Source: Brachypodius melanocephalos (taxonomy: Eukaryota; Chordata; Aves; Passeriformes; Pycnonotidae). From it: DNA of 64,000 bases. The position numbers were made by a program, and so were the translations under genes. The stretch lies in NCBI GenBank assembly GCA_013398615.1, contig VZSR01003803.1, forward strand, positions 66,084,735 to 66,148,734. The letters are read 5' to 3'. Under the pieces are notes generated by a model. That model had not been told where the DNA came from. It ran no database searches and saw only the letters and a program-made list of their open reading frames with translations. This document shows, piece by piece, positions 38,367-53,360 of the stretch; position 1 is the stretch's first letter; every line of letters starts with the position of its first letter.

Positions 38367-41300
38367 AGCTCTGCTGCAGCACTTAGCTTGACAAGCAGAA
38401 GCATCCAAAATACTTCTTTCAGCATGACAAAATATCAATAATTTTTTACTCTGGGGATCTATAATACAAGTTCCTTTTAATCTCCCTATGCCATACTTCT
38501 GTTTAAATCTTTTCCCTGTGCTCTCTCACCCTTTGGTAACTTTTCACAGCTGTGAAAGTTACCTGTTGTAAGCAACTAAACCTGCAGATTTTTGGCAGCT
38601 GGGAAGTTTAACACTGCACGGCAAAACACGATATAAATTTTAAAATATGGTGATGACAAAGTGGTTCCTTTTGTTTCAGTAAAACATCCTTCAAAGAGAC
38701 GGTGAGGGGAACAGGTGCTATGTGCTGGAATTCCCATGAAAACTAACTTGTGAGCAGCCATGGGATGGCGATCTCTATTCACACAACCACAGCTTGAACA
38801 CCAGGATGATTAAAGACTTGCACAAAATAAGTACATCACTTACTCTTCATCCAGATCAATGGCAAGTTAATCAATTCCTTTTCTCTCAGTCAGGCTTGGT
38901 GTTAGTAATGCCACTAAGAGCTACAGGCTGAGAAGTCTAATGTTTATCCAGCATCCAACAAGGAGGAATTTTGTGGAAACATTTTATTAGAGACTTCAGG
39001 AGTATTCAAAGATAATTTAATAAACTGAAATAGTTTAAAGTACATCCAGTGTCATAATGAATAATCACACTTGTAAAAATCAGCCATCAATTTTATATTC
39101 AAATTCTCTGTACTCATTAAATTCAAATCTGTACACATTTTTCTATTTATAGTTTTATTTATTATATTATAATAGTTTCTATTTATTTATTGGGTTTTTT
39201 CAAGGCATCAGATTAAAGTCAGAGTAGCTACTATAGAACAGGCACAGTCATAGATATTTTATCAGGGAGAGAAACTGAGCTGTAGTATTAGAAGTGACAG
39301 TAAAATAAAGGAAGACAATTTTTTAAAAAAGTCAATATCTTGTCACACAACCATGGTGGTAAACTTGTAGTCCTCAAATGTGATTTGGATGTGTTTAATA
39401 AAGCAGGAGCTGAATTTTCTTCAGACATGTCACAATCTGAGCTCTCTGTGCATAAGCAGGAGGTCAGGCAAATATAAGTCCTATCAGCAAAACCACAAAA
39501 AATAGAAACCACCCAATTCACCTTAAAAAATATTTCAAGTTGCAGCTCTACATTCTGAAACCAGAGTTTTTCAAGTGCTTTCCATCTTCAGACATTTGAA
39601 TTCAAATTCCCTTTGTGGAAGAACAGAAGAAATCTGAATGTGAAATGACAACCTACAACTGTGTGGGGACAGGCCAGCTCTCATTAAGTGCAGTATAGCA
39701 TTACAGCGTATTATACAGACTTCCAACTGATAGCTCAAGCATAAAAGCCCAAAGAACAGCCAAAGGTGTCTGTCTGACAGCTGTTGGACACTGATTGCTG
39801 CCGGGGCTGCGTTCGGATTTTTAGAGGATCTGCACCTTTGACAAATGTTCCCACAAAGTGTATGCAGCTAATTCCACCAGTGAACTGGTTTTTACCTGTA
39901 GCATACTACAGTTAGAGATCAAACAGCAGAAAGGCTGAATTTCTTAGTCACGATTTGGAGGTTTAATTTTTGTTAAGCTCACGACTTCTTAGAGAAGTAT
40001 TATTTTTTGGCTGATCCACACAATAAAGTTAAAATGCAGATAAAGAAATATGTGGATTTACAGCCTGTTATCCACTGGAGTCTTGAAGCAGCTCTCTGCA
40101 TGTTCTAAGGTAAGTTGCTTCATACAACACTCTGTAGGTGTTCAAGCAGAGAAATAGCATAAGATGTCTAGACAGTTATTAAGTTCACAGCTTCATTTAC
40201 TGTGCACTGACTTCTCTAGGCAATCAAGCTTGCCTTGAGCAAGAGCGTGCCTAGTCGACAAGTTGCCAAGGAACGGGAAAAGAATGGAAAGTAGCAAAAG
40301 AGAAAGTTGCAACTAAGTTGCTGGGGAGTAGTGTTCATCCTATTGCCTTCTTAAAATGTATTTTTCACATGGCAAGTGGCTGGCTGCTGCTCAGACTTTC
40401 GCACTTCAGTGCCATAAACAAGTGCAAGATTCCCTGATCTAGTTCCTTGAAGTTCTCTGAAACGTAAATGATCCCTGACAAGCAAATCAAAGGCTTCTCC
40501 CTTACCAGGGAACTGGAAAATAGTGGGGAGGGGCAAAAGAGAAAGTTACAACTAACGCAAGACAAAGAAAGTTGCCCTGGTTCTCAGCACTCAGCAGCAT
40601 TGGCATCAGGCACAGAAATGTACATTATATACTGTGGCATCTCCTGTGTTTGTGGGGAAAGGGGAATAGCTCTGGAAATATTCGGAAAGGTTCAATACAG
40701 CTTAGACAAATTAAGTCATGGCAGAGGTTTTCAATGTGTGGTTTGTGAAATCAGGAAATAGTCTGCAAACATATCTGAGAAGAGTGAACTTAATAATGTT
40801 AGGAGGCTGCAGCTTATCCTCAGGTCTGGACTTCCACTGGGCAAGCTGGTGACAGTCTGCAAAGCAGCATTCCATGGCTGGGGAGAGGTTCTTGCAGGGC
40901 ACCTGGACACTTCAGCAACTGGCTAAGAGTAACCTGTGAAATACCGTAAATAGGACCTGCATAAATATGGTCAGCAAAGACAAACAACTTTTTGTTTGCT
41001 GTGTGGGGTCAAGAACACAGGCAGCAGCTGGTGTTTTACAGACACCTTCTCTCTTGTCCATTCAAACCTTAACTTGCTCTCAGCTTACATCTGCTCCTTG
41101 CAGCTTCCTCTACCTGTATAGTTGCACCATTACAATAAAAATGGTACAGTTTTACAACTGCTGACTCTGCAATCTATGCAAGATCCCTCTGACCAGGCAG
41201 CTCTGTGCCAGTGGATAAATAGACTCACAGCACACATGCAGACTTCAAAAAAAGCTTCAAAAAGTTTCTGAGTAAGGAACTAAAAGCAAACTAGGAAAAC

Positions 41301-44300
41301 CTAAATATATGATAACTCTATTCATACATCAATTTCAATTTGCCATATCAGATTATGTTGCACCTGGATGTTTGATGTTGTCAAGGATAATTTAAATTAA
41401 AGTACAGCTTATCTGTTAACACAAACCCTCATATTACTTCAGTCTTCAGTGCAAAGATTGTATCTTTGACTTTCATGAAGTGCCTGAAAAAGAGCCCTAA
41501 AAAGCCATGAAAAATACTAATATTGCCTTTGGAAACAGTGATGTGATATATGAAGTAAAATAACATTGAATATATAAGGGGAAAATCGCTATATTTGAGG
41601 ATAAGATAATAAAAGCAAATAAAACCAGAAAAATTTTATTTTCCCACTATTGCAACCCATACACTGAAGCTGTATTTCACCTAAGCTGATGTCATGTTCA
41701 AACCATAGGCAAAAATTTTCAGTGTCAGAAAGTGAAAACTGCAGATTTTAGTCATTAGATTATAAAACTGATTCTGTAGCTGATTAATCTACGATGAATG
41801 TTTTTCCTTGCTATTAAAAAAATAAATCTCTGCTTTAATTTGGTGATTCTAAGTATTAAAAACTCTGCTTTAGTATGATTTAGTCATGTTGCCTGTAGAG
41901 ATTAGGAGAAAAATCACACTAAATGTTAATTACCCTTTACAACTGTCATGTTTTAGAGCTCTGAAAACCTAATCCTCACATTAAAAGACCTAGTCTATCA
42001 CAAAATTCTCAGCCTTGAGGCCAAAATCCAGAAATAATATAAGAACTCATGGAAAATGATACGAACATTAGCATATTTAAAATGTAAAAACTTTATCAGA
42101 TGGCCATAGCGGATGCCATCAAAAGCAGAGCAGAACAAACTATGTGTGGTAGTAATTGAACAAACACTTTCCTAGCTGGAACCAGTTGTGATTTGTGAAA
42201 AAATCCCCAACAGCTGCTTTAGAAAAGGTTAATCATACTGCTAGTCCAGATCCCAGTCCTACTGTATCCCTACACTGATATTTTGCAGTATTTAAAATGA
42301 CAAATTCTCAGCAGCCTCTCCAGAACCTGCAAAGCTGGACCTTTACAAGAAAGCACAAGGAGTGTTGATGGGGCTTCTCAAAGAAAGAGTTCAACCAGGA
42401 GAGTCTCAAACTCCTCTTGACACTCAAAAATGCTACTGACATCCCAAATGGCAGCTTCTTACACAAACAAGGGAAAAACAGACATGAAGTAGGATAGTAG
42501 CATTATCAGGAGAAATGCTTTTTGTCTTTTCATGTTTAATAGGAATCTTAATTGTATAAAATGTTATGCAATGCATCAAAAATTGAAACATAGAATATTA
42601 CATTCTGGGAAAGATTTTAAGTTAAGGATATTCTCCTTAAGAATATGACCACAATATCATATTCCAAAATGTATTCAGGTACTCTGTAGGGCGAAAGTAC
42701 ATAAAGTGAGAGGAAAGGATTTTGCTACGCTAGTAATGAATTTAAAATGTCTCATGCACTTTGTACTTTAACAAACTCATGCAACTTTTGGTGAAATCAG
42801 GTGCAGAAAGGAAACAGAGACCAGCGAACCACTCATGGAAACTTCCTCATTTTCGGTCTTTTTTTCTTTTTTGAGTGAAATTTACATCTTTAGGAGAGGC
42901 CAGGGAAAGAACAGGAAAACATTGAGTGTCCTGATGATTCACACTAATCAGGGACTCTGTCTTGTGGCCACCTCACAAGATGAAGGCTGAGGGCTCGAGC
43001 CAAGTCACATGAAAGGTCATCATGCACTCTCATGATATCCCCCCCAAAATCTTCACTAAAGCTGAATTCTTCTCTTCCCACGATTCTGGAAGGAGTACAG
43101 CATCAGGCTTGACTTGTAAAAATTTAGGTTGAACTCAAGAGGATTTAGGGGTTTTTTCCCTCTTCACCCATGATTCTTGGGATAATTTTTCCTGAGGAAT
43201 TCAGTAATTCTAGAATCTCAGACAATAGTAGTCTTCTAGCCAGGAGTATAATTATCTGGGAGAAATATGAAAGGAGTTTTTCACTTCTTACAATTACCTA
43301 CCAAGCAAATGCCTGCTTCCACTAAAAGTTTATCATAACACCAGAGCCCTGCTCAGCCCCTCCCTTGCAGGATTGAAGAGGCAAAGGGCAAATCGTGTGT
43401 GCTGCTCCTGCCTCTGAGCAGGAATCCTGGGGGCCACAGACTGAGCACAGGACCCTTGGCAAGGGGAATGTGGTGGAGTCAGGAGTGGAGGAAGAAAACT
43501 GAGCTCCTCACAAAACTGTCTGTTCTTAACAAAAGGAGAATAGGGAAGGTCAAGCAATGAGGAAGATCAGAGATGGGACAGACACAGTCTCCGACTCACA
43601 GAGCTTCACCCTTTACACAGATACAGTGGGATGCTGCCAGGGAGCTCCTGCAGTGGGATGCTGAATGTATGCACAGAGCAGGCTCTTAGCGAGCCAAGAA
43701 GCATGAATGCATTTTGCTTTATGTCAGCCTGAGAGGAAGGCTGTAGCTGAGGTTATGTTGCCATGGAAGCACAGAAAAAAGCAGAGAAAAGCAACTCTCC
43801 AGTGAGCTTGGCTGTTGTTTAATTTGAGGTGTTGGCCAACAGACACTGCTCTATTGTACTTACACAGCAGTGCAGCTGCATTTCAGAAACAGTCATAACT
43901 CAAGAAGGACCTCTTGGGTCCTCCTTAGTCCAGTTTACAGTACTCTTAAGTGTGGGAGATGTTTTTTTCTGGTTTTATTATTTAACTACTATCTGGAAAC
44001 TTATTTATTGGCTTACTGTGCCTACGCAAAGCAATTGTGGGCAATTGAATGCACTTTGAAAAATCCTGAGAGTTCTCACTTTTGAAAAGCCATGTACAAA
44101 GCTCTTCACTGGAAGAAAGTCACATTTTGGCAGAGTTATCATTTGGTTACTGGCTTTTTGATTGTAGAAAATGGGGCCAGAGAACTGAGATATAGAGGAA
44201 GTTTTTTAGTAGCAAAGCAAAATGAAAGCTGGGAATTGCTTCAACTCACCACCGTGCAATTTTTTAAGTGTAATCAAACATAGCAAGTTGATTCTATGCT

Positions 44301-47300
44301 TCTATTCCTTACTATTTTTCTTTAGTCACTGTATTTGCAGTTACTTCAAGGCCCATTAGTTTATTTTCCTCTCAGATTAATTTTTTTTCAGCTCTATGTC
44401 CTTCTTAGTTAGACACAGGGTATTTTAACCATCACTTTTGGGGACTCTTAATCTTTGCATCACTGTGAATGAACCCATTTAAAGACTGACAAACAAACCA
44501 CTACCACTAGATGAATCCTCTAAACACATTTCCACTTGTATTGCTTCTTTCACTTTCATACATATCTGTGGCCCATTGCTACTCCTGACAAGGGAAATGC
44601 ATCCACTACGACACAAAAAGGGTACAAGATGCATAGCTGTAGATTATGGCTTTCTTTTTGTTCCTGGAGTAACTGGTTATACTGGAGTTAACTATACATT
44701 CCTTTATTCATCATTCTAATATGCCTGATAAATAAGTGCAGCTATCATAAGGTGTGTGTTGATTGGCAAATCACCATCTTTGAATGCAATAATGCACCAT
44801 TTCCAAGATAAGGCAGAACTAGAGATAATCATTTTACTTTTGAGCACAGAGTGACCAGAATGAAGAGACCACACAGCTCAACTTCATTAACTTGCCTTTC
44901 ATAGACTTTTTAAACCATTTTAATGCTTTTATCAGTATCAATTTTCAGCAAATCACCATTTCATTTAAACTGGAAGGAGCTATACAGATAAAAGAAAGAA
45001 AAATGACTTTTCAGAAAGCTGAATTGCGCATTCTTGCAGATGACAAGTACTAACACTCAGGAGCTTCTTTCCTGCTTCCAATTCTTTTTGATGCTTGCAC
45101 AATTTTCCTCTCAAAACTGCCTCTGACATAAGCTCACGGTAATAGTTGTTGTGGTTTATGCTTTGACAAGATACAAGATTAAGGGAAATAAGTTCTTTAG
45201 ATCTTGTTTCCTAATTTCCAGCTTACTGGTCTTAAGATAAATTCTGAAGTCTGTGAAGAGCAACCAGAATTAAGAAAAAGGTAAACTAACTAAGCAATAG
45301 AATAAGTGTATTCTTTCACATAGCATTAACACAAATAGATGAAGCAGAAATTAAACTGACAAAATATAAGAGGCTTTTTTTAGGACCCTGAGGGAGTCTA
45401 GTAAACTTATTTCCAGAAATGGGATAGAAGCATCATCCTGATTTTACTGTCACATATTTGGCTAGAAATCAAGAGCTTCAAAAGACATAAATGGGCAAAA
45501 AGGTAACATCTGACATTATAGCAGACAGGCTCATATAAACTGTGGGTTCCTTAATTTAAGAGTTCCTGAGGACATACTGAGGGCAGACAAATTATGGGCT
45601 GCAAAAAGGAATCTGAAGTAAGTCTCAAAGATTAATCATACCAAAAATAGATTATCAGCAATTTCCTTTCCATGTAGTAAGAACTACCAGCAGTCTGAAA
45701 AATGAGCAATCAGGCTCAGAAATTGGTTGCAGGGTTTGCTCTGACCTGCTGTGGCTCATGTAGGATTCAAGCCATCAGCAGCATATCAGCATTGCATGTA
45801 GGTACATGAAATCATTACTGGATATAGGCACAAAAACTCCTCATTTCCATTTATTACTTTTCCTGCCAAGGTCATGAAAAAGTACCTGATGAATGTGCAA
45901 TATTCCAGATGAGGTTATAACTGACAGAGCAGGGCATGTACAAAACTTCATTTATTATTGCTAACCAACTGATGCTCTTTTCAGAGGTGAATTTAGGTTG
46001 ATGTTAATATCTATGATATTCTAATCTTGATTAGCAGTGTTGCCAGTGCCCTCTCCTACAGCAAAAAAATGGTCCATAATCTTCAGGAATTTACCACAGA
46101 CAAGCCAGAAAACTTAAACAATGAACTCTTTTTTTTCCACAGAAATATATCATAAGGGGAGAATGTTGTTAAGGGAACAATATGCAGTTCTCCTGAGGAA
46201 AAACAGCTTTCCAAAGGGATGGTATTTACAATTAAAATCTACTGTACTATGCTAATTAGATCTGGTAAAGTACAGAACCTTTCCAAACATATTGCAAACA
46301 TAAGCATCTAAATTCTCTGATGAGGGTAGGTTTGGGGATAGAAATTCCAAACCCAAAGTATTTCAGAGCCATGATGGAGATACTGTGGGTTTCAGCAATA
46401 CTCTACAAAGAAGCATGGAACAAGGACCACTGAATATTTCTGGTTTCAACAGATATAACTCTACTTTTATCATATATAATTTCTAAATAGTCCTGTTGTT
46501 TCAACTACAGCTGCTAATTGTTCCAACTCTATTCAAAATTTTTGGCTCATGGAGCAATAGAATACACAAATTATGTAAAAGATGATCCCTTGAGATCTAC
46601 AAAGTCACCATGACTGCAAAGCAAAATTCAGAATGGTACTCAAGGAGAGAACCTAATGAAAATGGCCATTGTAAATGCCAAAACACCTCAGTAACTTATG
46701 TCTACAGAGCAATGTAATGACTTTAAGAGAAGAATAGAAAGAACACCCTCAGATGAAATCACTATGAATGTAGTTTCTGTTTTAGGAAAATGAGAAAAAA
46801 ATACAAGTATCACTACCGGTTTCTTAAACGGATGAAAAAAAAAATACTCAGTCACTCAATTTATTCCACAGCATGGCTTCTAGGTTAAGATGATATGCAA
46901 GATAATTGCAAGGAAACTGGCTGACTACTCAGAAAAAATAAGTCCTCTAACATCATCTGAGTGTTGTGAATGTGTAATTCCTCTCAGTCTGATTCTTCAA
47001 CACACCTACAGCATTTTTTGTATACTCTGGAACTGCAGACCAGCTGAGGAAATAGCCTTGAGCAGTGCCAATCAGTGTTTTTTAAATTGTGAATTGAATT
47101 ATCCAGGTGTAGTCCTGAGTGAAGCCCTACAAATCCACTATATGACTTTTCTTCTCTTTCTCATATTGTACACAGGACATGGGTTCCCAGTGACATATCC
47201 AGAGTTACAGCACATCTTTCAGAAGAGTAAGAACCAAAGGCAACTTCTACTCAACTTCCTTCAACAATGGTCAGTTCTTTTTTTTCCCATGGCAACAAAA

Positions 47301-50300
47301 CTGCAGTTTCAAAAGCACATAGCCTTGAGCATTCCTGGAAACACTGCTCTGCACCTGGAGCTGGAAGGTATTTGCTGTTCCAAAATGCATGCTTTCCAGG
47401 CTTTAAATTTCAAGATGATGTGAACAGTGATAAAAGATAAGACTGTGTCTGTGAGTAACTGACAACTACTAACCTTACACCTGCAAGATATACATGAACA
47501 TACATACATTAACACAGAGTTGAAATATACGCCATATATTCCCACATGTGAAATATTTCTCAGTTCATTCTCACCCCTCTCCAGGATCCAGACCTGTTTA
47601 GGCAACAATGTAAAAGAAAGATGAGACATTCACAGGTGGCTGTGGGGAAATTAAATTACATTACATTTTTCTAGCTAAACTATCAATGATCCTTCTAGTT
47701 ACATGCACAATTCCAGGACAACTTTTAGATTCAGCTTGTCCACTTTATGCCAGCAATTCTCCTCTGGATTCCAGTGATAATGTTGTAGCATCTCATGGGG
47801 TTATTGGTATCCTTGCCTCTGAGCATGATGCAGAATGAGCAGACTACTGAGGTATCTGACAAGAATAACTAGCAGGAGGTGGTTTGGGTGTCACAGAGGT
47901 CAGTGTTTGGAAGTTCCTAAATTGCCACATCAGTGTCTTCCAGTCCCATGACATGTGAGCTGCTTTCTACAGTCCTGAAAGCCAAAGAAGAGCAGTGTGG
48001 AGGCAACAGGGAGAGGACATTCACTGGAGAAGACATTCCCATTCTTCACATGAGCAGTTCCCTACTCAGGGCATGAACAGCAAAGATACAGTTTCATTAT
48101 AAACTTGAATCAAAATCAACAAAATTCACAAAGGAGCCATTCCTCTGGCTTTAAGGATCTTTGTGTTAGCAACAATCCTTAAAAAGTATAAAATTCATCT
48201 TTCCAGATCTAATGGCAGTCAGCTGGTCCAAGAAATGCAAAGTATTCAGTTTTATGTGTTTGCACAGTATTCAGTCCCTATTTTGATGAGCACCACCATA
48301 ATAATAAGAAAGATTCATAATAAAGTGTCACTCGTCCCAGTTATTTCACAATATATCTGCTTTCTTATACAGTTACACAGCAAGAGGATACATGCTGTAA
48401 AGTGCAGTTATTGCCAATAATTTGTCATGTGAATATAGCTGTGAAACTGAAAAGCTGTTTGGTCTTACCAGGTCATTTGAATAACCTATGTGAAATCAGA
48501 CTGCAGCACTCAGACTGGAAACAGGCTCCAAAATGCATAATTCTTGATAATACCCATATACACACTAGCTGAACAAACTAGTGGAAAAGGGAAGGGTGAA
48601 AGTATTTAACTTCAGAAGAGATGTGCAGATGTTTACATATATTTCACACCAGTAAGGAAGCCTCAAAGCTAAGACATTTTTCAGACCACTAATTCTAAAA
48701 TATTACTGCACAAAAATATTTTAGCAACATTTTCTTTGCTAAAAATGCTAAGCTGGATCAAAGACACATTTCAGAGATTGATATGGGTCACAACTGAAGC
48801 ACACTCCCAAATTCATTAGGGGAAGCATATTCTCCATGCTGTACAGTCACTTTGTATTATAGCCAGACTAATTTTTCTACAATGCAGATCATCATATTTT
48901 CTATGTTAAAAATGTTCAGCACTACTGATATCTTTTCAAAGCATTTGATATGAAATGTAATAACATATTTCTTTGGACATAACTATGCACACTCAGTAAA
49001 AGCCTATCTTTCAAGTGTTGTAGTTTGAACTATTTTTCTCTGATAAATTCAGCTGACATTCACTTTCCAGCAAGGACCTAGTCACCTTCAGAGAACCACA
49101 TGTCCCAGCCTGAGATTGGTCAGATAGGATTAGATAAGGTAAATCTCACTTTTCCCAGCAATTATATGCTCCCTTCATAAAAATCAAACCACCCCCCATC
49201 ATGCAGAAATAGGGCCTTATTTAACAGAACATGTGTGGGAGCTCAATAATTAAAGACAGATGATTATCTGAGTGGTTATCTGATCATTCAAACTTTCAAA
49301 TATTGGGAAATAAGTCCTCAGGAGGCCCCTTTCTGAAGGCTCCTTCTTGTTGCAGTACAAGCAAATTCAAAGCTCTTCAGACTGTGCATCTCTACTTCCA
49401 GCCTTCATTGTACAATGGACTTGTGCAGTGATTTCCTTCTGCTATCCCATTGCTGACTGAATAATCTTGTCTTTAAGTGCTTGACTCTGTATAACTAATT
49501 TGCTTAATTTAACCTCAAAGCCAAAATGATATGACCAAAAAGCTCAACATATCTTCTTAATTTACATTTCAACAGAAGAAAGTAATTCCTATACTGCTCC
49601 AGGGTTTTACATAAGTGGAACTTTTCAACAATAGAATTTCAACAGGCTTTTATCACCAAAACCAAGGGTAGGACCTACATTGCCCATGGTGACTAACAAA
49701 CTTCAGCTCTCTTTCTTTGGCAGTAGTTATTTTATAGCACCTCACGGGCTTATTACACTTACAACCAATTACCTTTTCTTTTTGCCCACAGTACTAGGGT
49801 TCAAGATGGATTTTGACAAAGTATTGCAGGATTTGAGATCAAGAAAGTACTTCAATACTGCAAAGAGTCACTTGTAATTATTGCCAAGAAATTAATTTAG
49901 AGCTGTGATTTTAGCAGAGGGCACCCTGTAGCAATCACCTTGATTATGATTCACTTACTCCACCTTCTTTTCTAGCCACAGCTAAATGCTTTTAGTCAAC
50001 ACAAATCTAACAGAGTCAAGCCCACAACCCAAAGCATGTGGAGCCACCACCAGATAAAACCAAGTATCAGGTAGCAACTTTCACTCACATCTTTTCAGAA
50101 AAACTTCCACATATGAAAAAGTGGTCTCCTCATACAATGGCTTTGAAAAGGTAATGAGCTCCCTGCCTACAAGTTTTCAATCAGAGTAACTGGTGTGCAT
50201 GATACATCTAAACCCTATATTTTTAAGGAAGGAAGAATGGTCTGTTAGGTTCCTTTTAACAGCCTTTTGAGAATGCAAGTCCCACTAACATTTCTGGGAT

Positions 50301-51237
50301 ACTAGAACAAGACCTGGCAATATATAGATGGCAAATATTCAGGAACCATCAAGAGCTAAAAGAAATACAATTTTAGGTTTCAGAATAATATAGCAGAATC
50401 TAACCACTATGCAGATGAAAAAGCAATAGAAACAAGAAGAGGAAGAAGTGTCTCAAATTCTTTTTTGCTAAGTTGGAGAACAGAGGACTTCACAGATGAG
50501 AAAAAGAGTGAGAAGCATTTTTTGTTTTGTTTTTCCCAAGAAGTGTAGTCTCACAGCAAACACAGTACAGTTCATGTTTTTGTCTGGGGAGGTTGGTCAT
50601 CCAGCCCGGTGTGAAAAACCATGCTGTAAGGCCAAGCTCCTCCCTTAGATGCACATACTTAATTCCCACGGAGAAGACAAGCCAGAATTCATCCCAGAAT
50701 GGAATCTGATCCTTTTATGTTGTCTGGTTTCCTGGTTGCTATTAATGGGCAGACTAGAACCAGAACACCATTTACTATTTGTCAAAAAGTTCCCTACTTA
50801 CATGCCAAACTTGTGTGGAATTATTACATTTCAATGATAAGAGTTCATGTCTCTTTAAAAATTTGCTACAAATTAACTCCTAATTTGGTGAAGCAAGTGC
50901 ACGAAAGGTACAGATACACAGGCATCCTTAACCAACATCATAACATAATATCTCAAGAAACCAGCATTGTGCAAAAGCTTTAATATATTTGAACTGGTTT
51001 CCATTAATTTTTATATCCCCAGCTCAGTAATGCTATGAACACACTCCTTCCTGTTCTGGTGCTTGAGAGAGTAAATGCTACCTTGAGACCTGTATTTTAC
51101 TACAGAGACACAGGTGATAGTAAACATGTGCTCAGAATTACCATGAAATAGGGCTATCCTGTAGCTGAGGGAAGCAGCATCCCTCTCTGCAAAGGCTGCA
51201 GTCACAAGACCCATTCAGAGTTCTGGCAGACCCTGAC
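38367..51237. other. Non-coding AT-rich block, no gene recognised
   Basis: No supported gene in almost 13 kb. The longest frame, 46890-47423 plus (177 codons), has a hydrophobic stretch but no family resemblance. All others are under about 110 codons and unrecognised. A possible DNA-transposon end near 40722 and a possible conserved element near 39770-39850 are discussed as findings. Confidence 0.55.
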
Positions 51238-51337
51238 NNNNNNNNNNNNNNNNNNNNNNNNNNNNNNNNNNNNNNNNNNNNNNNNNNNNNNNNNNNNNNN
51301 NNNNNNNNNNNNNNNNNNNNNNNNNNNNNNNNNNNNN
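51238..51337. other. Assembly gap of exactly 100 N
   Basis: One hundred consecutive N bases. Exactly 100 is the conventional placeholder for a gap of unknown size, so true distance and even adjacency across it are uncertain. Open frames running through the Ns are meaningless. Confidence 0.99.
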
Positions 51338-53360
51338 TGATTAACACAGCTGCAATACATCAGGGGCCAGATTGCCTTTGGCACTATCTCTATCCACATA
51401 GTGTGGCCCTACAAAGCAGGGAGAAGCAAGGATTAACATAGCCATATGTTAATAGCCATCCAGTTTTATGTATATTCCTGCACAGTTTCACATCTGATCT
51501 AGCATCCTCCTCAGAAAGCTCAGTGTGTGCAGAGGAATTCTGTCTATAGCTGATGGGGCTTGAGCCAGATTCAGGCTGGAACGTGTCACTAAGCTGATAA
51601 CACACAGGCACTGTGGCCAAATACCCACCCTTCAGCCCAGCAGAACACAGGACACTGGGTCCTTGTTTAGCTCATCATCTGCAGTACATCGCCACTGTGC
51701 TCTGGACACACTGTCACCATGTATCCTGAAGGAAAGGTAGCAAGGGAATGTGTTTGCTTTTACTGGGGAACAAGAAGACTAAGAACCTTGTGGCTTTAGA
51801 ACAATCATACTCAAACACATTATTTTATTGGCACATCTTTAAAAGCAAAATAGAACTACTACTCTGCTGTCATTTTTTTAGAAAGGAAAAGGAATCTAAA
51901 ACTCTTATAATTGCAGTTTTTGACATTTTTGACGTGATTCACCATTTGCTAACTCTAGCATTTTAATACTATAAAAATAATTTAGATAATAAAAATTGTA
52001 ATCTAAAAAAGACAAGTTGATTTCAATTTTAAAAGTGCAGAGATAACATTTTTTAGCACTGTGAGAGGAATAAAATGATGTAAATATCAGTGTGTACAGA
52101 ATTTAGACATCATGGAATAGCACTTATACAACCATGCCGTTATCAACACTTGAACCAAAGTATGGGCTTTTGAAACCACATAACATGGGTAATTTTCTCA
52201 TGTAGTTTATCTGCCACCATATAAGAAACAAATGATACAGCCAGGTTCTAAACCCACAAAATTTCAAAATTTCAGTCCAAGAGCTTGAGAAAAATGATCT
52301 ACCTCCTTTTATTAAACTTGATATGGGCCTGAACATCCCTTCGCTCAGAAATCAGACCAGAATCAATGGCTGTTTTCATGAGCTGCCCAGTCATAATTTC
52401 ATTGTTTATAATATGATAGCATAGGCTCAGTTCTAGTGTGGGAGGCAATTCTAATATGTAGAAAAAGTTGTTTTTAAGATCTGGCAGCTAGCCTGTTGAG
52501 CTGTAAAAAATACTTTTCCACCCTTTGTTTCCTTTTTCCAGCTCTTCAGGTCTTTCTAGAAATAATCCATTCAAATATCTGCAGTAGTGTAGGAGCACAT
52601 TTACAAACACTTTCAAAGTGTGGAGCATATATTCAACATACATAATCCAAATTTAATAGAAAGATTATCTCAATTTGGCAATTGTAATGTTATCACTTTG
52701 ATGTTATAAAAGGCCTCCAATTTTACATTTACTATACAAACTCATTTTGCAAGGAACAGCTTTGTAGTTGTAATAATCCTCTTGACAGATTTAATTTTCA
52801 AAACTGAAGAAACAACACTGTTTATTCATTTACTGTTAATTTGAACAAAAAAGATTTTTAAAAGGAAAAAAATGTATTTGGATTAGTATCTCTCAATTTC
52901 AAGGGTATTTTGTTACAGCTGGCACCTTTAGGAAAACCCTAAATATGCATTTTTGAGAGTGATGTGGAAGAAATCAGATAATAATTATTCCCTCGTGGGC
53001 AATAAAGGAAAAATATTTTTCTGCCTTTTCTCAGTGTCTGTTACATCTAAGCTAAGTGCCTCTCCAAAGTGAAGTTAATGACAAATTTGTACCTATTTAA
53101 AGGTCTGTAAACCCACAAAGTGAAGCTAGTATATTGACAAAATATATGCACCTCTGTCTTTTTGCTCACTAAGGGGGCCACAGGAAAAAAAATTAAACTG
53201 TAGCCATTAATTAAGACTTTCTGGTTTTCTATACCATGAGATTTTTTTCTCCCATTTTGGTACTATGGAAGCAATGCAGGTGTAAAAGGACACAGTTTTC
53301 CTTATGCATCATTTAGTAACAGCACAGAGGGGGTCCCAACTCAAAATAAACAAAACACAA
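51338..53360. other. Non-coding AT-rich block, no gene recognised
   Basis: Frames of up to 76 codons show no protein features. Long A/T-rich passages occur around 51960-52090 and 52780-52880. No transposon was recognised. Confidence 0.55.

Noticed and set aside
46890..47423. 177-codon + strand open frame with a hydrophobic segment
   Set aside because: No recognisable family, no CpG island or promoter nearby, and composition matches translated noncoding DNA.
51138..51399. Open frames running through the N block
   Set aside because: Ns have no stop codons, so the frames are artefacts of the gap.
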